In this document: positions 35,490 to 48,400 of the stretch, piece after piece
Layout of the letters: every line of letters starts with the position of its first letter
How positions within the stretch are numbered: position 1 is the first letter of the stretch
Source: Mugil cephalus
Taxonomy: Eukaryota > Chordata > Actinopteri > Mugiliformes > Mugilidae
DNA: 64,000 nucleotides
Direction of reading: 5' to 3'
Assembly: GCF_022458985.1 (NCBI RefSeq)
Contig: NC_061783.1
Span: forward strand, 10,508,413 to 10,572,412
Notes under the pieces: model-generated
What the model saw: the letters and a program-made list of their open reading frames with translations, nothing else
The model's database searches: none
Told to the model about the DNA's origin: nothing
Program-made: the position numbers and the translations under genes

Positions 35490-37622
35490 CAAAGCCACAT
35501 CTGAAAAGCAGGATGACGGCCCTGTGATGTGTTTGTTAAATGGTAATCTACATCTTTATTGAAGAATACTACTTCTTCTATTTTCCTGTAGTGAAATGTG
35601 TCAGAGGTCCACAATCTAAGCAGAATTTGAAATCAGAGATGACCAAGAACTGCATGCAACTTTCTCTTTTTCAAAAAATCTGTTTTTCCAAAAACATCCT
35701 CCTGAGTGCTGTGCATAGGGTTTGAATGGAAGTGGATCTTTTTTTTAATGTTTCAAACTATTTAGATTGAGCTGGTATTGATCTTGTTGTTAGTCGCTTC
35801 CCAACCTCATCCTTAATTGTCTGCACACGTCACAGAGGCACTACAGTAAATTCACCTTGTACGCTCGTACGCTCCTCTACCAACCGCTCATTTGTTCTCT
35901 CCGCTCCAGTTTGTTTTTGTTTCCATGTCAGCCAGAGTCCGATCATCCAGTCCTCCCGTTTATCCACACGAAAATATCAAAAAACAAGTCATAAAATCAC
36001 TTCAGAGCTGCTCCAATTTGCTCCCTGCTATGTCTACTTAGTTTGGAGCCCCACGCCAAAAATAGCTGAGAAAGTAGCAGATTGGAAATGTGAAAATAAA
36101 TGACTAAAAAACGAATAAAATAAATGATACACCGTGTGTTCCCTTAATGCATAAACACAGTAGCTTGAAACCTACTTTTAAAAAGCAAAAAATTCAATGA
36201 TCCCACATGCAGTAAAAGCCAATTAGATTTTAGCCTGAAGAACACAGTGGAGCTTGCACAGCCTCGTAAACATTAATAAGATGATTCTCTGACGCGCACC
36301 AACGATGAATCGACAAAGCACAAAGTGATCTGCTACTAAAAGATACATAGCTATTGAGCTGTGTTACTTTAAGCTCTACTGTTTCTCAAGGACATTCACT
36401 TTGATACTTTAACGTAAGTTCCACTGCAACACGACTAACACTGGTGTTGGACATACATTACACAGTAGATAGCAGTCGTGACCTTAGATTCTTGGGGGCC
36501 CAGGCAAAGACATACGTATCAACAGTCATTTCATTTCTGTTTTGATATTTATTTCTGCTGAGGAAAGCTTGACTCCTTGCACACATGGCACACTGAATCA
36601 ACAATGTAGGCAGTGCCTCCATAATTAAACACATGCGCAACGCTTGAAATTCTTTACACTTAAAGAAGCACACGGAGAGACAAAACCAACCCAGCCTTGT
36701 TGCCGGTGTCGGTGGTTGAGTTTGGTGTTGTCCTATTACGGTTCATTTTGGGAGTCAGGAATTTAATTTCCTGTCTGTGCTTTTAGGTCAACACAGCCAT
36801 GAATAAAGATGCTCAGACACAGGCCGGTGAACGTGTCTGAACGTTTCTTCAACATGTAGCCAAGCTAAATCTTAGACTTGGCATCTTGGAGTCTAACAAT
36901 TAAAACCTCAAACCGAAAAGTTAACTTAAAGTTTTCCCACAATAATGGAAAAGTTGCTGAGGAGTAAAAAAAAATTAAAAAACAAAAATACTCTTTTCTA
37001 CAACGAGGAAAACTCTGTCTACTAATGACAATTATGAGAAACAAAATAGACATTGTTTTGATAAAGTTTTGTCCATAATTTTAGTCAATAACACTTTTTT
37101 AATGTCTCATTTTGGTTGTGGTTTGGGTCGTCCCACAACAAGGCAAGGGCATAAGGTTCAGTGCTGTTATCACAGCATACACAGCAGCAGCACAAATGTT
37201 TTTCACATGACAGCTTACAAAAAGAAGTAATTGAGGTAGGTAATTAAATGGATAGGTGTAAATCACAGAGTAAAGTGGGGGTTGATTTAATTGTAACTGA
37301 GAGTCAGAGTTTACAGGCTTTACATATTCAGATAACTCTTGTTACTAAGGTAAGTTCAGTAAAAAAAAAAAATTAAAAAAAAATACACATGCAGAGTTTG
37401 TGCGATTGTTCTTAGTTCTTGTTTAATTCAGGAGGATTTCAGCCCCCTGGTGGATTCTCATTATTTATGGAGAGCACATCACCGGAACACGTTTTCACTT
37501 GTTCAGAAAGTCTGATTAAAGAAGACTTCAATGGGAGCTTGCATTAATTTCTTTTTGGCCCTCTCGGAAGTTGCGTCAACTCTGTCATGTCTGTGAAACA
37601 TTCGGTTACGTAAGTATGTTTT

Positions 37623-37654
<32 letters not shown>

Positions 37655-37974
37655 TTCAGTTGCTGTTGACTAGACCCCACAGAATTTTATTAGTCTGGAA
37701 TAAGATGCTGCTTTTGGCCTACCGCCTGAACGGTACACTAGCTCCCGATCAGTCGCAGACTTGATGACACATTTGATTTCTCTCTTTCTCTCTGCTTTCC
37801 AAAACCAGCATACGCCATCCATTAAAATCCTCCCATATCTTTCACATCTTTTATTATTTAAAGCCAAATCAGCACAGTTGTGTGTGAAATATTGTGATAG
37901 ACTTTCTGGCTTTCTTCTTTCTTCAATATACCAAAACATGCTAAAGATACAGTTTTATAATCAGTTAGACTCTT
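35490..37974. other. Gene-free region
   Basis: AT-rich sequence with A-runs near 36966 and 37363, and a CAG array at 37624-37653. No exon or RNA gene is recognised. Confidence 0.4.
37624..37653. repeat. (CAG)n trinucleotide repeat
   Basis: About ten AGC/CAG units in intergenic sequence. Confidence 0.95.
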
Positions 37975-38668
37975 AGCTGTAATTTCAGGGTATTTACATC
38001 CAAATTGGAGGAAGCGTTTAGGAATTAAAGCTATTTAATATGTAGCTGCCTCTTTTTTAAGGGATCAAAAGTAATTGGACAGTTGACCCAAAATTTATAA
38101 CATGGACTGCATGGACTAGTCCCTTGTCAATCCTTTGTCATTTAAGTAAAAGGTTAAAGGTCTGGAGTTGATTCCAGGTTTGGCATTTGGATTTGGAAGC
38201 TGTTGCTGTGAACATGCAGTCAAAGGAGATCTCAGTGAAAGTACAACAGACTCTCCTTAGGCTGAAAAAAAAAAGATGAAATCCTTCACAGAGAAAGCTG
38301 AAATGTTAGGAGTGGCAACATCATCAGAAAAAAAAAATGCACACTGGTAAGCTCAGGAACTCAAAAAGGCCTGGAAGTCTACGGAAGACAACAGTGGTGG
38401 ATGATCACAGGATCCTTTCAGTGGTGAAGAAAGACCCTTCAAAACATCCAACCAAGTGAAGAGCACTCTCCAGGAAGTAGCTGTATCGGCATCTGAGTCT
38501 ACAAACATAAGACAACAAAGGTTTTACCACAAGGTGCAAACCATCAATCAGCCTCAAAACTTGTAAGTCTGCTGTTCTATTGCGTCATTGTTTCATTTTA
38601 TATCTAATGTGGTGGCGTGCAGAGTCCTGAAAACTGTGTTGCTGTCCAAATATTTCTTGGCCTAACTG
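37975..38668 (+). mobile_element. Degraded Tc1/mariner element
   Basis: Internal blocks are recognisable in order: AAAAGTAATTGGACAGTTGA, GGTCTGGAGTTGATTCCAGG, then a decayed transposase. The N-terminal part reads SKEISVKVQQTLLRLKKKK and the central part KTTVVDDHRILSVVKKDP. A one-base deletion then shifts the frame, and stops follow. The 3' terminal repeat ends GGCCTAACTG at 38668, followed by TA, the Tc1 target dinucleotide. The 5' terminal repeat is missing or unrecognisable. This is a dead, internally shortened copy of a widespread fish family. Confidence 0.8.
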
Positions 38669-38799
38669 TATAACTTTATTGTGCCGTCTTCATTTGACAT
38701 AATGTGATGGAGAATTAACACTACTGTTTGTTACAGTGCACAAAGTTCACATAACTTACATTTTTCTGTGGAAGTGTTGCTCTAAATACAAGGTCAGGC

Positions 38800-39050
38800 T
38801 TATATCTGCTCGCTTGCCTGGAATTACTTTGACAACATTCTCATATATGTCTGTTAAATGTGAAGCTGCAGCCAGGAGACGCTCAGCACAGAGAGTGAAA
38901 ACAGAGCCAGCGAATAGATAGTCATTTTTACGTGTATGCTTTAGAGTGGATTAAACAAACAAAGTCTAATGTATTAGTCAGTGAGCCTCCAGATGTTACC
39001 CGGTATTTATGCTAAGCTAACTGCCTGCTAGCATATGCTTGCAGAGTGCT
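38800..39050. mobile_element. Dispersed teleost repeat fragment
   Basis: It contains TATGCTAAGCTAACTGCCTG and related text shared with the repeat fragments near 16.9 kb and 30.9-31.2 kb. Short and diverged; assignment rests on these shared blocks only. Confidence 0.3.
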
Positions 39051-39290
39051 TCTAAGTGTGATTGTCTAGTAACAAATGACTTCATTGGAAATTGTTTGTC
39101 TTGTTTGACTTATTGTGAAGAATTACATTAGGGAATAATGCTGACGGGTAATATTGTATAATTAAGTTTAACCACTTTATAGAGAAGGATGATCTGCGTG
39201 CTGAAGCCTGTTGTGTTCCTTAATGTAGTGGCGGAAGCAGAACACATGCAAAGTGCATTTTTCCACCCATCCATCAGAAAGGGAAGAAGA

Positions 39291-41483
<2,193 letters not shown>

Positions 41484-41834
41484 TTAACCCTCTGACGATG
41501 ACCCACTCAGCAAAAAATTTGTCGAAAAGACATTGAAAAGACATAACTCATGTGCGTCCAAACAACATCTAAATTTGGTTGAAAAGTGAACACAGCCCAA
41601 TTTTCAATGACTATTTTTGGACTAAATTTGGACTAAATCCTACGGACCAAACACAGCCCAATTTTCAAGGACTATTTCTGGACTAAATCAAGACTATGAC
41701 AGACCGACCAGATTTAGCCCAAAAACCACCGTCCAAATGACGTCTGGTGTTTGGTGGGGAGAAATTAAGCATAGCATTATCTACTACCACAAAAAAGATC
41801 AACCGTGCAGTTACAATGCCAGTCAAAGGGTTAA
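41484..41834. mobile_element. piggyBac-type MITE with TTAA target duplication
   Basis: The element spans 41488-41830 (343 bp). TTAA lies directly outside both ends (41484-41487 and 41831-41834). The ends are inverted: CCCTCTGAC at the left and the complement of CCCTTTGAC at the right. TTAA target sites with CCC-starting ends are the hallmark of piggyBac elements. It has no coding capacity. A 39-bp unit occurs twice inside (41589-41627 and 41650-41688, period 61) with two mismatches. Confidence 0.75.
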
Positions 41835-42177
41835 AGTAATCTTATTATGCATACAGGGGAACTAAAGGAAGCCTCATTTTGCACAATTTGTTATATCTGT
41901 GCTGACCTGTCTTTTGCTTCCCAATAAAAATATTTGTAACACAATAGAGATTCCAGACTCCTCAGAGTCAGGTTCGAGTTTGCTTGAGTGTCGTTCATTC
42001 TGACTGTGCTTTCTGTCTAACTTTGATGGGGACTTTTACATCACACAGACTTTGCCACGTGGCAGCTGCTTGTGAACTAAGGTCAAACCATACATGAGCT
42101 ATTTGTTTCAGTGAAACCCATCCAGCTTTCTCTCTTCGAATCAGTTTAAATGTACTGTAAACCATGCCTCTCTCCCG

Positions 42178-42252
42178 ATGTCGGCTGGGATGGGCTCCAG
42201 CAAACCCCGTGACCCTAGTGGGGATAAGTGGTAGCAGAGGATGAGATGAGAC
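42178..42252 (+). mobile_element. Retroposon 3' tail
   Basis: The text GGCTGGGATGGGCTCCAGCA, then GTGACCCTAGTGGGGATAAG and a short GATGAGATGAG end, matches a 3' tail shared by many teleost SINE/LINE copies, known to me from memory. Only this tail is present. Confidence 0.5.
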
Positions 42253-43933
42253 ACTATAAACAAAAAGCGTGGAAGAAAATCAGCTCCAAGGTCCATTTGA
42301 TTTTCTGAGATTTCCACAAAATCTCAATAATTTATTTGGCAAAGAAAATCCTACACAAATAAAGCTGTGAGTTTCTAAAAGAGAACTAAGAAGAACATTG
42401 TAAAAAAAACGAAACAAACAAACAAACAAAAAAAAAAAAAAACGCACACACGATATTCCCTGCTGCACAAAAAGGCCTATACAAAACAAACTCATGCTCA
42501 CAGTTTTAGCAGCATGGGCAGTATCACTTTAGTCCATTCGAGGGCTTGTTACACACACATCATTAACTCGGAGTGTTTTAGTGTCGGTTTGGTCCGTGTG
42601 CAGACTCTACAGGGCGTGTGGTTCGAGGCAATATGGCAAACAGGTCAGCCGCCATCCTGAGCTCCAGATGTTGCCACCACCCCGAACACACACGGTGCAA
42701 AGTGCAACGGTGTGAAACAGAATCTGGATTGTTCATTGGTTATTTCCTGCCGCATATTTATTTATAAATCTAATTTCTCCTGCCAAGGATTGAGAGTAAA
42801 GGAGGGGTTCGTATTTCACTCCTACTGATGAGTAAGGTGGGGTACCAGAACCTGAGAAGATTGTGTGTGACTTTGTGTGCGCCTGCCTGTGAATGCTGTT
42901 GGAGTGGGGATGGTAGGAAAAAAAAGGAGGAGAGTAATAAAGCAGCATAAAGACCAGAAGGACAGCTGAGGATGGGTACAGAGGAAAGAAGAAACAAGAA
43001 GCTGAGGGATGAAAGAGGGAAGAGGAGGAGATGGAGAAAGATTATGCAATCAATCAATAGATTTTTTTTTTTTTACTGTGTGTTCTCTGACAAAAACAAC
43101 CAATTTTAAAATCAATCCTTGCTCTGAGGTTCACAGCAAAGAGGTATCTCTTTTTTCAATGTCTTGCTCTTAATCTATAAAGAGTAGTAGCACTTGAATA
43201 TCCACTTTGCTCTGCTTTTACCTCCTGACTCAAAGCTCTCTTCCATCGGCTCCTGATAATCAAATATTGTCGGTCATGGAAGGTCAGAGGTCACATGGAT
43301 GACACTATTAATTAATGCCTTTTCAGCGAGAAAGGTCAACAAAGGGGACCAAATAGTTTGAATGACAAATTCATGCAATACTCTGTATAAAGTGATTAAT
43401 TAGCGTTTCTGTGTCTGTTTCAGCGTTTCACCTTGAGGATGATGTGGCGAGGGCCTTTAATCACCTGTCACACTGGACAAAAAGCCTGAAGTAGAGCAGC
43501 AATTTCCTGTTCAGTAACACAAGCAAAGCACTTTCTCATTCTGGCTCAGAGTAACTGGCATGCAGTGTGAAAATGGGCCTTTCTTCAAGCTGCAGGGCAT
43601 GTTGCTGCAGTCAGTGCCAGGAGACCGGTGGGGGAATGCCCTTGAACTCAGGACAAAAAACACACATGACAGCCTTATTCTCAATCTCTAAAAGAAACAG
43701 TCTGAGTCACGGAAAGAGGGCGAAGTAACGCCTCTTAATTCTGCTCACATTCACTCTTACTAAATGGGTAAACATGGGACTTGTGCCTTTGCCAGATCTG
43801 AACTTCTTGTAACTTGTCAATCACCAAAACAAACAGAAAAACAGACAGAAAAGGTGGCGCGACGGCAACAGAGAAATACCTTTCTTACTGCCTTTCAAAG
43901 AAGCTCTAGCCCACAGGCAGCTGGTTCAGCTTA
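42253..43933. other. Gene-free region
   Basis: No gene recognised. An A-run occurs near 42427-42442 and purine-rich sequence at 42910-43040. Confidence 0.35.
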
Positions 43934-44244
43934 GCCTAGTACATAGGTGTTCAACATGGGGTCCGCGACCCCTAGAAGGTCAGTGGAGTTACTGCAAAAT
44001 CTTTGGTTGATTAGACATTTTATATATATATATATTATTTTTTTTATATTATATATATTTTTTTATTTTATTTCTTTTAATTTTCCCCCACAAATTAAAA
44101 TTTATTTAAACACACATTAACATGAATCCAACATATTCTGGTAAAGGGATAAGGGATAGCTTAATGATGAATGCAAAATGATGAAAATAATAATAATGTA
44201 TATTTACAAATAGCACTAAAATGTTGAAGACCCCTGGTCTAGTA
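43934..44244. mobile_element. hAT-type MITE with 8-bp target duplication
   Basis: The element spans 43942-44236 (295 bp). The ends are inverted, CATAGGTGTTCAACAT against CAGGGGTCTTCAACAT (13 of 16 match). It is flanked by GCCTAGTA and GTCTAGTA (7 of 8 match), the 8-bp duplication expected for hAT elements. The interior is AT-rich and non-coding. A related, longer copy sits in itgb8 intron 7. Confidence 0.75.
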
Positions 44245-45198
44245 TACTAAGCCATCCCATTGGGGATCAGCTGGGGTCATAGATGTTCTGTCAAGCACCA
44301 TGCACCATGTTGGATGGTTTATCTTAGTTTACCTCTGTACAAAGACAATAAACAAGACTAAAACAGCTTGCCTGGTGCTCCTAGCATAATTGTTTAACCC
44401 AAATCTAAACATTGTACAGGTGGATCACAGAAGAACAAAGTCCTGCCCTTCTAGTTGAACTTCTAGTGGAACCACCTTTACAACAAACAGCAAACTGTGA
44501 TTTTCTTTTCACAGTTTATTAAAAATGTTGTTGATCACCATGTATATGTTTTCCAAAATCAGGAAAAGTGGTCTAATCTATCTAATCTCTAATTAGAGGG
44601 GGCAGGATTTTGCTCTCTATTGCAGCGGACCCAGGGCAGTGGTTTGTGCCTCGTTCCAATCTAATCACTATAAATATCAAACTGCTTAACCACTTCTTGC
44701 AACAGCTATACAGTGGTGTAAATCAAAATCGCACATGCTTATAATAGCATTTTTCCGTCCCACGAGACACGTACGGTCCCGCAGCTAACAATACACAGAG
44801 GTAGATATGTAGTCATTATGGTAGAAATCAATGCTGTGTATTTCATCATTGACTAATCCGACATATTAAGGTCATTAGTCAGAAGGAAAAGGCTGTCGTT
44901 AGCAGTCAAATGTGCGCTTTGCAGTCAAAGGTGGAGCCTCTTGATACAGCTGCAGGCTGCTGGGGTCGATATTGTTCTTCTGGTACTCGATGCTTCCAAA
45001 CACAAAGTAGGGCGCAGAAGATTCCCTGAAAAAAACTCCCGTTCTGAGTCTCAATTTCTGTGTTAATCGACATCCTAAGACCTCCTCTCTTATCTCTTCC
45101 TTTCAGCCCTTATTAATCTCCTCACCTTCTCTATTTCCATTTTCGATAAAATTTATTATGTTAATCACAATACCTTTTAATAACAGAATCAACATTCC

Positions 45199-45415
45199 TT
45201 TAAAGGACCAGTGCGTACAAATGAAGTGGCACCTAGTGGTGAGTCTTGGCATTGCAGCCCACTGACTGCTCAGTGGGCAATGTAACTACTGTGTAGTTAT
45301 TAAAGGTTCACTGAAAGGCTACACACTGATGAAAACATAATTATGAATTATATTTCATTCCTTCTCCCAGATCCTACACAATCCTACTACTAAATCCTGC
45401 ACAGTGATCCTTTAA
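45199..45415. mobile_element. MITE with TTTAAAGGA inverted ends
   Basis: The left end TTTAAAGGACCAGTGCG and right end GCACAGTGATCCTTTAA are imperfect inverted repeats about 217 bp apart. The text resembles a common percomorph non-autonomous repeat. No target duplication is clear and the superfamily is not assigned. Confidence 0.6.
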
Positions 45416-48400
45416 GCTTTCATGAGCAAAAGGGATGCAAGTCGGTGCACTTTCACTTTTAGTTGGCCTCCATCTGTCACACACTTATGTTTGCAAAAGT
45501 ATAACTGCCGCTTTGTTTTCACTTAACACTCATCTAATAGTGTATAAAACATGCAAACAACTGAAACTGCTTGCTAAACTATAAAGGAAAATTCATCATG
45601 CTGCACAGAGACAAATATCAGGCTCCAGCAGCAGTGTCTTTTCAGCTGCCACTTCGTTATAAACAATAGCTGAGTCTTAGAAAAAAAAAAAAAACATCAG
45701 TGCATGTTGAATAAGTGCTGAAATCTCTACAAAAGATAAACATCACATCCGCCATCGTTACTCATAAACAGATTATGGGTTTATGGTTAAAATAAACCCA
45801 CAGCAGTATGGAAGGGAAATTCCTCATCCCCTTATCTATTAGCACATCAAGTTGCATGTCTCTGGTCTGTCTCTGTGTTTTTGTTCCACAAACGTTTTTT
45901 TTCTTTTCTTTTTTTTTTTTTTTTAATATATATTTTTTTATTTTTTTATTTAGCTCCATTAAAACATCTGTCCTGATAGGGGCTGCCTCACCTGTCGGCA
46001 AGGCAATTGTTTTGTCACGGTTACATTGTCACCCTTAAATATTAAACAGCCATTCATGTATTATCCATCACTATAAAGTACACATACTCAAACAAACAGG
46101 CGGTGCACCATGTGGGTACCACCCCGTCCTTAAAAGACCACAGTGGTTCGTCTTGTTTTTGGTGCTTTGAGGACAAACCATATTTACTTAAATGTTTTAA
46201 AAGTTTGTTTTTCTTCCTTTCTGTGTGGTTGCTGGGTAAACATTAAATTAAACATCATTTATTTTTTTTTTAGTACCAGTGGAAATTTTAGCTTGGGCTG
46301 AAACAGCAGAGTGTGGGTGTGCGCATGTGTGAGATGAATAATCAAAATCTTGGTGGAGACATGTCGATCGAGAGGCCAGTTGAGAAGGAGAACTTGTTTT
46401 CTTGGAGTCTAAAGTTTGTGAAATATATTTCTAGTAGAAAACCCAGTGGGCCTGTGTGAGCTGTGTTTTTTTTAAGCTTTTAACCACTTTGTCACAGCAG
46501 GGTTTCTGTTTGCAGACAAATCAAACAATCCAGGTGAGAAGTGACGCTGCATTCACTGTAGGTTAATGTTAAATTAAACTGGCTGTGTTACGTTAAGTCA
46601 TCTTTCATTCTGTTTAAATGTTTATACAAGGGATGAATACACACCTCTTTCAAGCAGACATTTGTGTGTGTGTGTGTGCGTGTTAGACTTTACGTTGACA
46701 CTTTCAAAATATCCAAACTATGATCTGGATCCATTTCCTGTATTTCCTAAGTTGTATCTCTCAGCGTTTGAACAGCATCTGCTGTGTGGGCAGCAGCCCT
46801 GCCAAGTAAACAAGGCTCTTATTAAGTATTAAACACTTCACAGCAGGGGCCGCAAAGCACACACACACACAAACTATACACACACTAACACGAAAATACA
46901 CAAATGCAAGTAGAGGATTGAGTGAGAGTCCCAGTGCAGAGTCAGTGGCCTCTTTTTTTTTTTTTTTTCCTCCAGTCGCAGTGAAATTGGATCTTTCTCT
47001 CCATCCTCTGTACATTTAAACGCCGGGCTGTCTGTGTCCCTTTCGGCCTCAAACGGATGGGGCAGATGAATGGCTTAGTAAGCAGAGTGTGAGCCAACCT
47101 GATTCAGCTCTACTACAGACACCTGAGACTTTGCTCTCTCTAGCGTGCAATCATGCGAGTTACCGCAGAAACCCTCGTTTGGCTCAGCGAATTAACTCAC
47201 GATAACTCGTCACCACAATGTGATCAAAGGCTTGAACAATGCGCCTTTCTCCGTTTCGTGAAGCTTTAGCGAGCAATGAACGGAGACGCAAACGTGAGAC
47301 CTGGGGTGTTTGTGTCACTCCACTTCATGTCATGACTTCTATTTGCTGCCACTAGATGGCCCTGCCACACAATTGGAGCCCACAGAAAGTCTTCCCTGAA
47401 ATAAAGAGCACACTGAAATATGAGGACTGTGGAATTCTGACTTATTTAAAATCAGGTATAACAATAATTGCTTAGAAATATTCATTACGATTTATATATA
47501 TTTTTTAAATAATTTAACATTTTGTAAAGTAGTTATAATTACCGTAACAAGATCTAATAATACTAAAGAAAACTAGCAAATCCTCATGTTTGAGAACCAG
47601 AGAAAAGGTGTTGACTTGTCTTCATTCATCCCCTTTTAAAGTGTCTACTTCCATTTACTTAGGAATGTGTCTTTAGTTTCAGTGCATTGTTCATCATGAC
47701 ATGGCGGTTCACCCACTTCAACGTGACCACAAGCCCTGAAGCCTTTTCAAGCAAAATAAGCCAGAAAAGGGAACGATAACAATCGGACAGGCTGAAGCTG
47801 ACGTGTACTTCCACTCTCGGGGTGAAAACTTGGCCTTGATGTTTTTATTCTCCACCTCTCTCCTGACTGAGTCCTGACCACATGAGCAATCCACTGAATG
47901 ACAGAGAAGCTATTTCACCCAGGAAGGAAACTCCCTGCCTTCCCATAGGACGTCACTCCAGTTCTGCACAGCAGCTGCGTGTGTGTTTGTGTGTGTTTCC
48001 GATAGAGAAAGAGGAAAGGGGGAGGCTGTGTCAATAGACACAGCTGATTCCCTAAAGTTCGCCATACAGGATCAAAGGATAAGTTTCATACTGAAAGCCC
48101 CAAGTTTTAAACAATCCCTGCTCTCTTTCGGTCTCACATTTAGCTTTCACTGTATTCGCAGATTTGCTCAGTATGAGTCGAATCAGTCCTCAAAATGAAA
48201 ACTTCAGAGAAGTACGCCTTTTGTTGGATGAGACATCCATGAATGACTAACGGGGAGGAGGAGGGACATACGCAGCATCAACCGTCCTTACACAAAAACT
48301 TTTACAAATCTGCACACTACAGGCATGCGGTTGTAGGAGTGACGTAATGCCTTCCTGGAGCTTCTGATTTCCCAGATTGCTTCAAACCTCAATCAACAGT

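Noticed and set aside
43560-43694. 44-codon plus-strand frame starting MQCENGPFF
   Set aside because: Expected by chance at this length, with no splice support or known similarity.
45995-46060. Possible exon ending at an ACAG/GTGAGG donor on the minus strand
   Set aside because: No convincing acceptor upstream, and the frame is short.
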